From: Monomorium pharaonis
Lineage: Eukaryota; Arthropoda; Insecta; Hymenoptera; Formicidae
Assembly: GCF_013373865.1 (NCBI RefSeq)
Contig: NC_050476.1
Location: 17,621,686-17,685,685 of the forward strand
Length of the DNA: 64,000 nucleotides
Direction of reading: 5' to 3'
The notes under the pieces: model-generated
The model's input: the letters and a program-made list of their open reading frames with translations, nothing else
What the model was told of the DNA's origin: nothing
Database searches by the model: none
Translations under genes and position numbers: made by a program
Shown here: in pieces, positions 45,163 to 56,017 of the stretch
Numbering within the stretch: position 1 is the first letter of the stretch
How the letters are laid out: each line of letters begins with the position of its first letter

Positions 45163-45388
45163 TATGAAAATGAGAGAAAATGAGCGTTTCGCCCGTATGG
45201 CAAAACACGGCGCCTCTCGTCGACCTCTCGAAGATCCATCCGGCCGGCGAACGGTACCCGACGAGCCGCTCTCGGACATACCGGCGCGTTTCTGTCACGT
45301 AATTACGCGCGCGCGGCGTGAATCGACTTTCGTTTTCCAGGGTAGGGTCGTCCTTTCGCCGCGCGTGTCGGCTTCTTCCGGCCTTCGA

Positions 45389-45390
<2 letters not shown>

Positions 45391-45437
<47 letters not shown>
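45391..45437. repeat. (GA)n microsatellite, about 23 units
   Basis: The longest dinucleotide run in the window. The long Ser-Leu open frames on the minus strand here (45146-45775, 45295-45675) are produced by this run. Confidence 0.95.
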
Positions 45438-45439
<2 letters not shown>

Positions 45440-48041
45440 ATGGGGGGCGTTTTCGGTAGGCAAACAGGTGAGCCGTGAGGTGAGAGCGAGAGGTGGGCAG
45501 GGGCCCGTACACACGGCGATCTGCATTTTTCTCGCAACACCCGCAATGCATTTCCCGAGACTACACGGTGAGCTTCCGCAGCTCGCAGATAGGCAGATAC
45601 GTACGAGCACGCTCGTACGCGATGGAGGAGACTTTCTTCCCGGCTGGATATCTGCGATCGGGCTTCCGGTAACAACGCCGCATAATCTTAAGAACCGCTG
45701 AAGATATAGATAACGGCGTGTATCAAGTTCGGATAATTTTATATGCAACGTGATGTCTGAAGTTGCGTTTTCCATTCGCGTACGTAGCGGGTTTCTGGGA
45801 GATCATTTTTTTTTTTTCGAACAAAGTGAAAGTCGTTTCGAAATGTTGCTTTGTTAAATGTAATCGAAAGGTAATCGACTCTTTTTGCTCGCTTTTGATA
45901 TGACAAGTGCAACCGGGTGAATGTTTTAATTCATTTGAGAATGGACGGCAATGCTGTGCAACCAAGTGTAACTTTGTAATTACTTTATCATACATGAAAC
46001 AAACATTCAACTGGACAAAACAAGGAATATATTTCGAAATGCGTTTTTATATGTTTCGTATGCTTTATGAATATGTTCTCGTGGATCCTGGGAAATTGTT
46101 TTTCATATAAAAATGTATAAATAAATATATGTGTATCTCTTATATAATATCTGTTCAAACATATATGTATATATAAGAAAAACGTGAGAATAAAAATAAA
46201 AAAATGATAAAAATAACTTTAATCATTTCATATTCATTTCGATTAGTATTATTTATTTTATGAAAAGTGAAATGGGGAAGTAAAAAACTTATTCATATAA
46301 TATGCATAAATGTAATAATAAAAACATATACTATTATATAAATAATTATACATAAATATAGAATATTGTAGAATTTAATCGCAATTTTATTTTTTGTTAA
46401 AAACTAATAAAAACGTTAGCATCAGTATTATTAAATTAATAATTAATTTAACATTAATATACCGGTTCATTTTAAAAGCAACGTTTTAAGATTAAAAATA
46501 ACAGCACGTAGTTTGAAAAAATAGGAAATGTACATAAAAATTATATAAGAAATATTATTTGAGCATTAAAATCCTGATCATTATTGGTTTTTCTCGATTT
46601 TAATTGCAATAAAAATAGTTACTTTTCTAATTACTTTTCAATTATTCTTTTTTTATAATCACACATAATTACATATTTTTTAAAATAAAAAATTTTTTAC
46701 CAGAAAAATTTTTTACATTTTTGTTTTATATTACATGTTTAGATATTTTTATTGGATATTTAATTAGATATTTACCGATAATAAAAACTATAATTTTTAA
46801 TGTAAAATTAATCACGGCGCTTAAAATGTGAAAAGAAAAATATTCAAAAATATTATAAATTACTTTTAAAAAAGTATATAACGGATTTAACAATAATGTG
46901 TAAATAAACCGTAAAAGTGGCGTAACCTTCAAATGCATCGGACAAAGATAATAGCTTTAGCGATGCTTTAATGTCTTTAACCGCAACTATTTTCAATATC
47001 GTAAAAATTTTCCAAGCGGTAAATAGGACGCTTCCTGAAAGCAATTTTCATCTTAGCAACGCGATTTTCCTTCAGACGGAAACGCACAGTTACGTAAAAA
47101 TCTACGGGCAAACTTTCTTTCTCGATGATAACGGAAGCATGGCTCATGCAAATGAGTTAATAAAGCGAATAAAACGTTTATTCAAATATCCATGAAGAAA
47201 TGTTTTCTTAATTCTCTCAAAAATTAGTTTCTAGCTTCTCTAAAGATAATAAGAAACTCTAAGTAAAACAAAAGCAAAAAAATAAAAAAATAAAAAGTTA
47301 AAGTAATTCACAATATCTACCCGAGTGCGGAGGTAGATTTGCGTTACTTGAATCCTACATTGAATTTATTGACCAGTAGGAAATAATGTTAATCTTGTAA
47401 TTAACCGCTAGCTTGGCAAACGATGCGTGCTGTCGACGTGCGTTAGAGAAATCGCCAATTCGTAATGAGGAAAAGATACACATAATTACGAACCCGATCA
47501 ACAAAATCATTTCTACATGGTAGCGATTTGTTCGACCTCGTTCGTCGACTGTCGACGAACTGCATGTTACGTACGTACGTATGTATGTATGCACGTGTTC
47601 ACGATGCATGAATATCAAGTGCAAGGATATTCCCCTTCTCCATTTCGATATACCGTGCTATCACAACTTTGCTATGTAAATGCAAATATTTATAAAATTG
47701 TATATACATATGTACATTGGGATGCATGACACTGTCGTATTTGTATATTGCATCAAAAAGTATATATATAATAACATAAAATAGAAATGTCTAAAACCTA
47801 TTTTAAACACAGTATTTATATAAATATTGAATATATGATACTAATTTAAAAAAATATTGTGTAAAAGATCAAAAAGTCTTAAAATTATTTATTGTCCTCT
47901 TTTCTCAATAAAAAATTTCTCCCATCTCTTTCTTCTAATTTGTTTGCGAGGAAAATTTAGAAGAATTTGATGCCATTGTTTTCTTACACTCTTTAATATC
48001 TATTATTGCCTAAGTGATGATAAGTAAAGCTGAGAGAAAGA

Positions 48042-48064
48042 AAGAGAGAGAGAGAGAGAGAGAG
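48042..48064. repeat. (GA)n microsatellite
   Basis: About 11 GA units with a purine-rich lead-in from 48031. Confidence 0.9.
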
Positions 48065-48464
48065 CGCACAAAAAAGTTTAATCGATTATCTTGTAGGTGT
48101 GGTTCAATGAAACCGACACAATTAAGTTTCGTCATGGAATATGCCGTTAAAGAAATCAGTGTAATAAGTGGATAAGCAAGGACAGAAACCAGACCAGTCC
48201 AGATCTGTATATCTGTGTCAGACAATCGTTACAGGTAAGCAACGATAGAATCGCAAATCAGTCTAGGTCCCTCGTGTCAGGCAATTATTACTGCTTCGCC
48301 ATAGATTGCGTAATGAACTTGAGGTTTGTATCGATATATATTCTGCAGCTTGATAACACAATCACCGAAAGTAAACAACTAATGCATCGAATGTTCTTAT
48401 TTGTTTCATCGTTAAAAACCGTTCAAAATTTTTTTATCTTCCGCCAAAATTTACATATTCGATA

Positions 48465-49068
48465 CACGAAAAGAATTTTCCTTTAGAATTTATCTTCAAA
48501 ATCATGATAATCGTTGTACAATATAAAAAATTTGAAAAATTTTATTACACTCCCCGAAATTTAACTGCGGGTATTTTAATCGTCAATTTTCCGATTTTGA
48601 ATTATTCATCAAACGATAAACGGAATAATTTCTTTCCCTAAAAAACTTGTTAAAAGTGAGAATTTGTTAGTTAGATTCGATTTCGTTGAGTTCTTTTTGC
48701 TATTACTAGTCTTCATTTCGATAAGTAATGTAAGTAAAAAATTATTTTTATCACAATAAATATAGAAATTCAAATTAGATCTATTCAAGATGAAAGAAAA
48801 CTGTGGAGAACATTGATAAATGGAAATTACTAAGGTTTCAATTAAAAATATCGGTTACTATCAAAATTATTGTGCAAAATGTTATGGAGGGAAGAGAGTA
48901 TAATATCTCCCATTTCTTTTTCTTTCCTATATTATTTACTAAATTACACAATAAAAAAATTAATTTAATTTTAAATTTTACTAAAATTATAGTAAAATTC
49001 TTCCAAATTTATGTTGTTCTATGACTATTACAATTTTGACAGTCAGTTAAAAAAAAATTCTCTCCACG
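48465..49068. mobile_element. long family A-type element, 604 bp, TA-flanked
   Basis: TA/CACGAAAAGAATTTTCC, then tagaatttatcttcaaaatc at the left. The right has tagtaaaattcttccaaatt and ends AATTCTCTCCACG/TA. The ends match family A, but the interior is longer and unrelated, so it may be a composite or an older, less deleted copy. No transposase frame is visible. Confidence 0.55.
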
Positions 49069-51000
49069 TATAATCCATTTTAACGTTTTTATTTTAAATA
49101 TTAACGTCGAACTAATTAAATTTATCAATAAGGAAAATCAATATTGTAAAATTTTGTATTTCATAATAAAACTTTTTCTAACAAAGATTTAATGTGTTGA
49201 CAAAAACGAGATATTATTTAAAAAAGGAATTATTTTTACTTTAACATTAAAATGTGTAATTAATTGGCACTACACTGAATAACACAAAAGAAATATAAAA
49301 AAAATTGCATGACTATTTTATATTGATGTCTACACGTGTTCGGCGGAAGGTAGCGCGCAATTATGAACTGACCTAATGTTACACATATCATGCCGCAATA
49401 GTTTGAAATAGATACGAGTGCATCCGAAGTAAATTGCAGCGAATTCATTATCAAACGGTCTTAACGCGAGTTTCATCGCAGTACCTCATGCAGAAAGTGT
49501 GTCAAGAAAGTGCATACGCATCTGAAATGTAAATGCGGCTGGATCGCGTACATCTATCCACTTATATCTACGCTGTTTACATATTGCGACATGAACATCT
49601 GAATTACAATTTTGTGCTTATGGAAATTATAACGAGGCAGACTGAAATGCACATTTATTTACACTTTTCTATTTTTAGCTTATAAAATATGCTCTTTATG
49701 ATAAGTTTAATAGTACGTATCGTTAGATCAATCATGCTGAAAAAAATGTTTGTAATTATCCTAATTTAACGATAATCCATTTTCTGTGCCAACTATTTAT
49801 TTATAGTTGTTAACAAAGAAAATAATTATTATTACGTAAAAAATATATAAATGCTTAATAAAAAATTATATTCAGCATAATTATCATTATATTTATTATA
49901 TAAAAATGTTTATTTTATTTTTGTCATCCATATCTCTCGTGAGATATTTTACTATATTAATATTTAAAGTTATAATAATTTATAGTAATTTTTTAATAAT
50001 TGGTAGAATCAATATACGTAAGATTATTATCATTATCTAAGCATTAATAATTATAAAACTGGAATACTAAGTTAACAGCCTTAAATAGTAAATATTTTTC
50101 TCTCAGGACGTAATAAAAATAAATGTGATCAGGTAAACGCGCGAAATCGTTCGACCGGACTAAACTAGTCGGTCACAGTTCAAGTTGAGACCGATTAGGA
50201 GCGACAATCTAGCTCTAGGTCCATCGGCACTGCTCGGAAAACAGAGTTAGAACCGCAAATACGATCGTTTTGTAGGAAATAAGTACCACTGGTCGAGAGT
50301 TTGCTTCATTTCCAATTTTCTCCTCGTTCATTAGCATCCCGAACGATGCAAATGAACCTAATGTTACCCGACGACTCATAATTCCTCAAACGCTCGAGTC
50401 CGCTTTGGAGAGCCTCTCATCCCTGCGCTGGGAGCAAACGCACATCGAGGAGACCTAAATCCGATAAATAAATACGGACTCTTTTGGCGCGCAGTCACGT
50501 TGAAAAAGGCTCTATATATGGCGACGGATGGTTTTACGTAACACGCGCGATCGACAATCTCGAGAGGGGAAAAAAAAAAAGAGAGAAAGGACCGCCTTTT
50601 GTCGGCCACATTGTGCTGTATCTGAATCCGGTTTTGAAACCCGATGATGCGGATATGTGGCACCGGTTACACGACAGATAGCCGGGCTGAATATGTCATA
50701 ACGTGTGGGACACTCTCGCCGTCGATTATAAACGGTCCGGCGCGTCTCGGAGTTAATAAATGAACTTTCGTGGGCGGGAGAGAGGAAAAAAAAATGGCGA
50801 CGCGGGCAAGGGATATAAAGAAACGATTACGACTTCCTCCTTCCGTGATACCTCCATTAAGATCGCTCGTTTAAGATTTAAAGCTATAATTATTATCACG
50901 ACTGCGCGCCTCACGTCTCGTTCCTACCTCCTCTGCCGTTGTCATGTAATCTTTTAATCTAGATAATTTTGTATACATTTTTTAATCTGTCCAATATATA

Positions 51001-51255
51001 CGCGGAGAGAATTTTCTCTTAAAATTTTCCCTCAAAATCTTGTAATTGTAGGACAATGTGTTAACTCGAGGAATTTTACTATACTTTCTAGTAAAATTTA
51101 CTATACCTTTAGTAAAATTTACTAAGAGTATAGTAAATTTTACTATAGAGTATAGTAAATTTTACTATAGAGTATAGTAAAATTCCTCGAGGTCGCACAT
51201 TATCCCACAATTACCAGATTTTGAAGGTAAATTTTAAGAGAAAATTCTCTCCGTG
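51001..51255. mobile_element. family A MITE, 255 bp, TA target duplication
   Basis: The left end CGCGGAGAGAATTTTCTCTT and the right end (reversed) CACGGAGAGAATTTTCTCTT are each flanked by TA. The arms stay mirrored for about 85 bases, through attgtaggacaatg and tcgaggaattttactatac. The centre is a short tandem repeat built on agtatagtaaattttacta. Confidence 0.9.
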
Positions 51256-54200
51256 TATCGTAAATTGTCATTCTTTGATTTACTCAATTAAGAATGTACT
51301 GAGAAAACAAGACTTTTTTTTTAAGGCACAGAATACTTTATCTTTACTTCACCTAGACATCACTTTCGGCTTTGCTTTCGTTTATCAAAGTGCGAGTCTA
51401 GCTAGTTCGACTGTCACGTAATTAACAGCACATCAAGCGACAAAATTCGAAGTTATTCAACAAATCGCGTCATTTCGGTATTAACCGGTTGTCCCTTCCG
51501 TGCCGTAACGAAGATGTCTCTTCTTTCCACGTTCGTCATGTCGAAGGCGGCATAACGAGCGCCCGAGGAGAAAGGTGTGCCTCGTTCGACGTTGGCTTTC
51601 GTGCAGCTTCCACGTCTGATGGTTTTGACAGTCGATTTCGGCGGCGCGACAGTTCCCGTAGCCCTATTATCACCTATACAGATCTAGAAAGGTAACTTCT
51701 GGCCTCGGGTTCTCGATTCTTTTAGTAGCCGCGGGCTACTAAATCGGGCTCCGAAATCGATTCCGCGTGTTTCGCAATTCGCGGCGTCGTCGTTTTAACG
51801 AGCCCCGTGCCGTTTTCCCTTGCGGTGTACGCACCACGCCTGGCACTCACTTTCTACAGCGGAGGAGAACACCGAGAAAGAGAGGGGAAAAAAAAAAAGA
51901 ATAATTGCGGTTGACGACACGTTCGCCACCTCCGAGTCTGTCTCCGCCTTTGTCAAGTGGACTGGATTCCCTCGGCACTTGAACGCGTTCGCGATTGTCC
52001 CAGGGCTGCCTCGCGTTGGTCCCTTCGGACTCCAAGATTTGAGATCTAGCGTTTCGCAAAATCCGCGATAGTAATCGCAAAGTCACTGCGTTCCAATTGC
52101 GTCAGTTACGAAACAAATATAGTACTTCGAACTCTTTAAATTTTTTAGAGTGGAAACACTGCCACTACAATTTTCCGAGTAATTTTTCACTTCATAAGAG
52201 TTAAAATTCACTCTAATAGACGAAATTTTCCAAAATAAGAGTTGTTTTTCTAGTGATTTTCTACTCCAATAAAAGTAAAAAATTCACTCTATTAGAGTGA
52301 ATTTTAACTCTTATTGGGTGGAAAATTACTCGAAAAATTGTAGTGGCAGTATTTTCAGTGGCGGTATTTCTGAGAAATTTAGAGAGGACATTAGTCGAAA
52401 CGATGCGGTTTTATTAATCCACTTTGTTTATTTTCATTCTATTTCAGTTTTTCCGTTCCATTTTTCACTTTATTTCTTATTGCCTATTCGTTATTTTGCA
52501 ATTGTGCTTAATCCTCTCTTCCTGTTCTTCGATGCAGCACGGAATAATAAAACAAACCTTTTGCTTTCAATGTTTTTAAATTCAATAGCGCACGTCGCGT
52601 TAGAAAAGGAAGCGATCTTCCGGAGATGTGCGCGTATTACACGAGTTTCATTACATTTGCGCAAGAGTCTCGGGGAGTAAAGATCGGAAATTAAGATTTC
52701 GCCAATATTTACCGTGAGAAAGAAAGATCGATTAGCAAATCTACAATAGAGGATTATCTGGTACGTTACGCCGGCCGGCATAATATATGTAAATCGTCGA
52801 CGTGTAACCGCTGTCATCTCCGATTACGCGGATATCATTCCGGTTAGTCGCCTTCGCACGCGCGGCTTTTAATTTCGCGCGCCCCTCGCGAATCATGAAC
52901 CGCCTCGCCGATAATGGCATCCGCCACGCCGCGCCGGTCGAATCGCTCGGCGAACATGGAAATAACCCGATAGACCTGGATAGAAAGGACGCATAATCGC
53001 GCGTATCGATCGACGTCACTTCTCCCAGTCGGAATTCAATAAACTGTCCACTGTCAACGCGCCGGTATCGGCGGTATTTATTATCTCTCCGCGATTGAAA
53101 TGCGCGGCCCCGCGCGCGCTCGTTGCGGCGGGACTCGATCTCATCCCGATCAGATTTTAACGATCGCGCGTGCCGCGTTCAACATACGAAATAACCGGAG
53201 AAAGTGGCAGCAAGGAGAAACGCGTCCGTCTCCTCGATGAGATTACGAATGTATACGTAACTGAAAAAGCGGCTGACCGCGGTTTACATACGGCCTCCTA
53301 TTTTAATGTGCGACGAACACAGACGTAACACTATAATTTGTCTTTAAGCTCCATCTAGTCTAACGTTCCTTGAATCTCCGAAAATGCAAAATAATGTGAG
53401 CCTGAAAAAATTGTCAACCTTACGTATTTATTTAATTTATTATGTTCTTTATTATTATCCTGTTTTACTTTATATATTATTTTATACTTTATGTGCGATA
53501 TAACTGACTTTTAACATAACTTCGTGTGTTGTTTGTTTTTTATTTCTTAAATAATTTTGTAATTTTTCTATAATAAATTCAAATTCCTTCAATTTTAATT
53601 TAATTCTGCGATTTTAGTAGTTTCGTTTATCATGGCTGAGGAAGACTAAGCAAAGCATTATTATTTTGAATAAAATTGATTAGTTATTTCTCTCCAACTT
53701 TGTTTTGCTTTTATTTCAGACTTTAATGATTGTTTATTTGTTTAACTTATCTTGAAAGCATTTCAACGTTATTCTAATTCTTTATTTGTAAATTTTTTCT
53801 ATAAAATAACAATTTCTTTGGGCTTACAATTATTACTTCTAACTTTCTAGAATATAGAAATAATAAAATTATAGACTTATGAAAAATATACGTATAATAA
53901 AAATCACAATAATTTTATAAGTGTTTACTCGATACATTGAAACAACTATCGCATGCCATCATTTCTTATAACGTTTAACATTTATGGCTACTTACAGTCA
54001 GACATTAAATATTTTCTAGTACATTTAAGAAATGGTATACATGCAATAAAAATTGTAATATACATTTTGTTAATGCAGTCAGGCAATTTAAAACTTTCTT
54101 AATCATATTTAATGTCTTCTTCTTGTCTCTGATACTTATCAAGATTTATTTATATATACATTAGTATATAGAAGGATTTTATATCTAAAAATTTTGCTAC

Positions 54201-55329
54201 AAACACAGGAAATCATTTTGTTGAGTCATTAAAATAATTATGAAAGACGTTCAAGTATGATAAGCAATGGTGCAAAAAATTTTATTATAGCAATTTTCAG
54301 AAAACGAAACTAATCGTTTTTGAATCATTTATTATCATCTTTATTGAATAAATATGGTATTTTATTCTGAATAAAAAATAAATTTAAGAAATCTAAAGAA
54401 GCTGTAGGCTTTAAATATGTTGAGATTTTTGGTTTTTGTAGGAAATTATTTGATTATTTTAATAATGAAACAAAATTATTTTCAGACTTGTATCCACACA
54501 GTGGAATTAAATTTTTAGATACTTAAAAAAATCATTCTTTCCTTAATTACAATTCTTATAGTTACGATATAGAAAAGTTATACGGTTGGGATACTCAGAA
54601 TTTAGCAAGAAATAATATATTATAATGTATTGTAACAGTTTTGTAATAAATACATTACATAAAATAAAACAGAAGAGAAGAGCGAATTCTTAGGTTTTCT
54701 TATCAAATTACACCATTTTTTGAAATATTTATTGAATTATGCAATCTCCTTCTAAAATATATTTAAATGTTTTTTAGAAAACGAACACTATTCTTCCAAG
54801 ATGCTTTATATTCAAAACAGCGTTTACGAAACGTATACATTTTTTACGGAAGAGAAGTTTCCGTAAATACATAAATTTAACGTGCACGTAAATATTTAAT
54901 ATATTTAAACGTCAACAATATAAATAATAGCAATGACAACTTCCGTAATTATTTGTTGGACTTTGGATATCTTTGAGAAGTGAATATGTGAAAAGTAAGA
55001 TGTAATTTGAAAACTGATCACGGATTAAAGATGTGAAAGTGTTCCGAGTGAAACGAGAGATATATAACTTGAGATTCTACCAATTGCTATTAAATTACGA
55101 ACGTGCTTCTTACTTAACGTTCTTTTTTCCAGAATATTTTTGTGTTATATCTACAGCTGGAAACTTTGAATGCCACGCATATTCTTTCCATACCTTTCTT
55201 TTCGCATTATTTTCTTTAGGCCTATGTAAACATACTTTACGGTACTTAGTCGATGCAACGCCATAATAACTAATGCAAAATAAAAAGAAATATTAAGCAA
55301 TAGTAGACTCAATATACTTGCTAAGGGAA
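51256..55329. other. no supported gene; one inverted-repeat element
   Basis: GC-rich at 51480-52080 and 52740-53340, AT-rich elsewhere. Open frames on both strands (51489-51695, 51820-52086, 52741-53019) have no recognisable product and lack paired splice signals I trust. It holds the element at 52150-52361. Confidence 0.5.
52150..52361. mobile_element. inverted-repeat element with 70-base arms
   Basis: The left arm (actgccactacaattttccg, agtaatttttcact, taagagttaaaattcactct) is mirrored by agagtgaattttaactctta, gtggaaaattactcg and aattgtagtggcagt. The spacer of about 55 bases contains a further mirrored aagagtt / aactctt-type piece. It is noncoding. Confidence 0.8.
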
Positions 55330-55755
55330 AAGTGTTTGGTATTTGTGACTATAATTGCATGATAAAAAAATTTATGATTAGGAGCTCCATTTTAATAGTT
55401 ATTACTGCTATAATGTTAGTAATAATAACCTTGCATTTGTTTGTAGATTTATTAGGAAAAAATTTTACTATAAATTATAATAGTTTTTATTATTAATATT
55501 GTAAAAAAACATCAAGATGTAGATGATAAAAATATAATAAATAAATATTTTTATATAATAAATATAATAATAATTATAGTAAATGTAATAATTTATTAAG
55601 CATTCGCATATTATTTATAATAATAATGTTAATATTAATAAATAACTATAAATTATGCTTAAACCAACTACAATAATGTATTATAAATACATAGCTAACA
55701 CTAAAAATGACTATAAATAATTATAAAATTATAATAATTAAAATTTTTTTCCTTC
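55330..55755. mobile_element. family C-like AT-rich element, diverged
   Basis: The left part gtgactataattgcatgata and ttatgattaggagctcc resemble the family C ends at 28394-28814. The rest is AT-rich, with atagttattactgctataat and many taataatta blocks. The right end is not clear. Confidence 0.4.
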
Positions 55756-56017
55756 CAACGTGCATTTTACGATAAAAATTTATCTTAAAATTTATTCTAA
55801 AAAAATCATGGCCATGTGACAACATATTGTATTCTTTAGAATTTTATGCGATTTTTTCTAGTTTATTTTAATATCCATTATAATAAAATATGTTTGGTGA
55901 TATTTTATTAAAATTATTAAAATTATAGTACCATTTAAAATGTCACATTATCCCACGTTTACTATGATTTCAAGGATGGAGGGAGAAAATTCAAAAAAAA
56001 AAAATTCTCTCAACGTA
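55756..56017. mobile_element. family A element, diverged copy
   Basis: The left half has aaaatttatcttaaaattta and catgtgacaacat. The right half has gtcacattatcccacgttta and ends aattctctcaacgta. The order and sense match family A (gggacaacg centre-left, attatcccac centre-right). Confidence 0.55.

Larger units (their letters stand above)
41401..45390. other. no supported gene; two inverted-repeat elements
   Basis: AT-rich DNA with a GC-richer block at about 42880-44550 lacking an open frame of coding character. It contains a family B element (43532-43731) and a family D element (44960-45162). Short frames near 41387-42263 are AT-rich and unrecognised. Confidence 0.55.
45438..50998. other. no supported gene; one long family A-like element and microsatellites
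   Basis: Mostly AT-rich. It contains an exon-like GC-rich segment at about 45560-45670 (see findings), a GTAC/GTAT microsatellite near 47568-47592, (GA)n at 48042-48064, the element at 48465-49068, and a GC-rich block at 50100-50950 with unrecognised short frames. Confidence 0.5.

Noticed and set aside
45146..45775. 209-codon minus-strand frame with a long Ser-Leu repeat
   Set aside because: Created by the (GA)n run, which is open in several frames. Only the short exon-like part at 45560-45670 was kept as a question.
50484..50681. Plus-strand 65-codon frame (VGHIVLYLNPVLKPDDADMW)
   Set aside because: Reads like protein locally, but it includes a purine run (KKKREK), has no splice partner and is unrecognised. 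Not strong enough to list.
52741..53019. Minus-strand 92-codon frame
   Set aside because: GC-rich DNA with a plausible look, but no donor/acceptor pair and no recognised motif.
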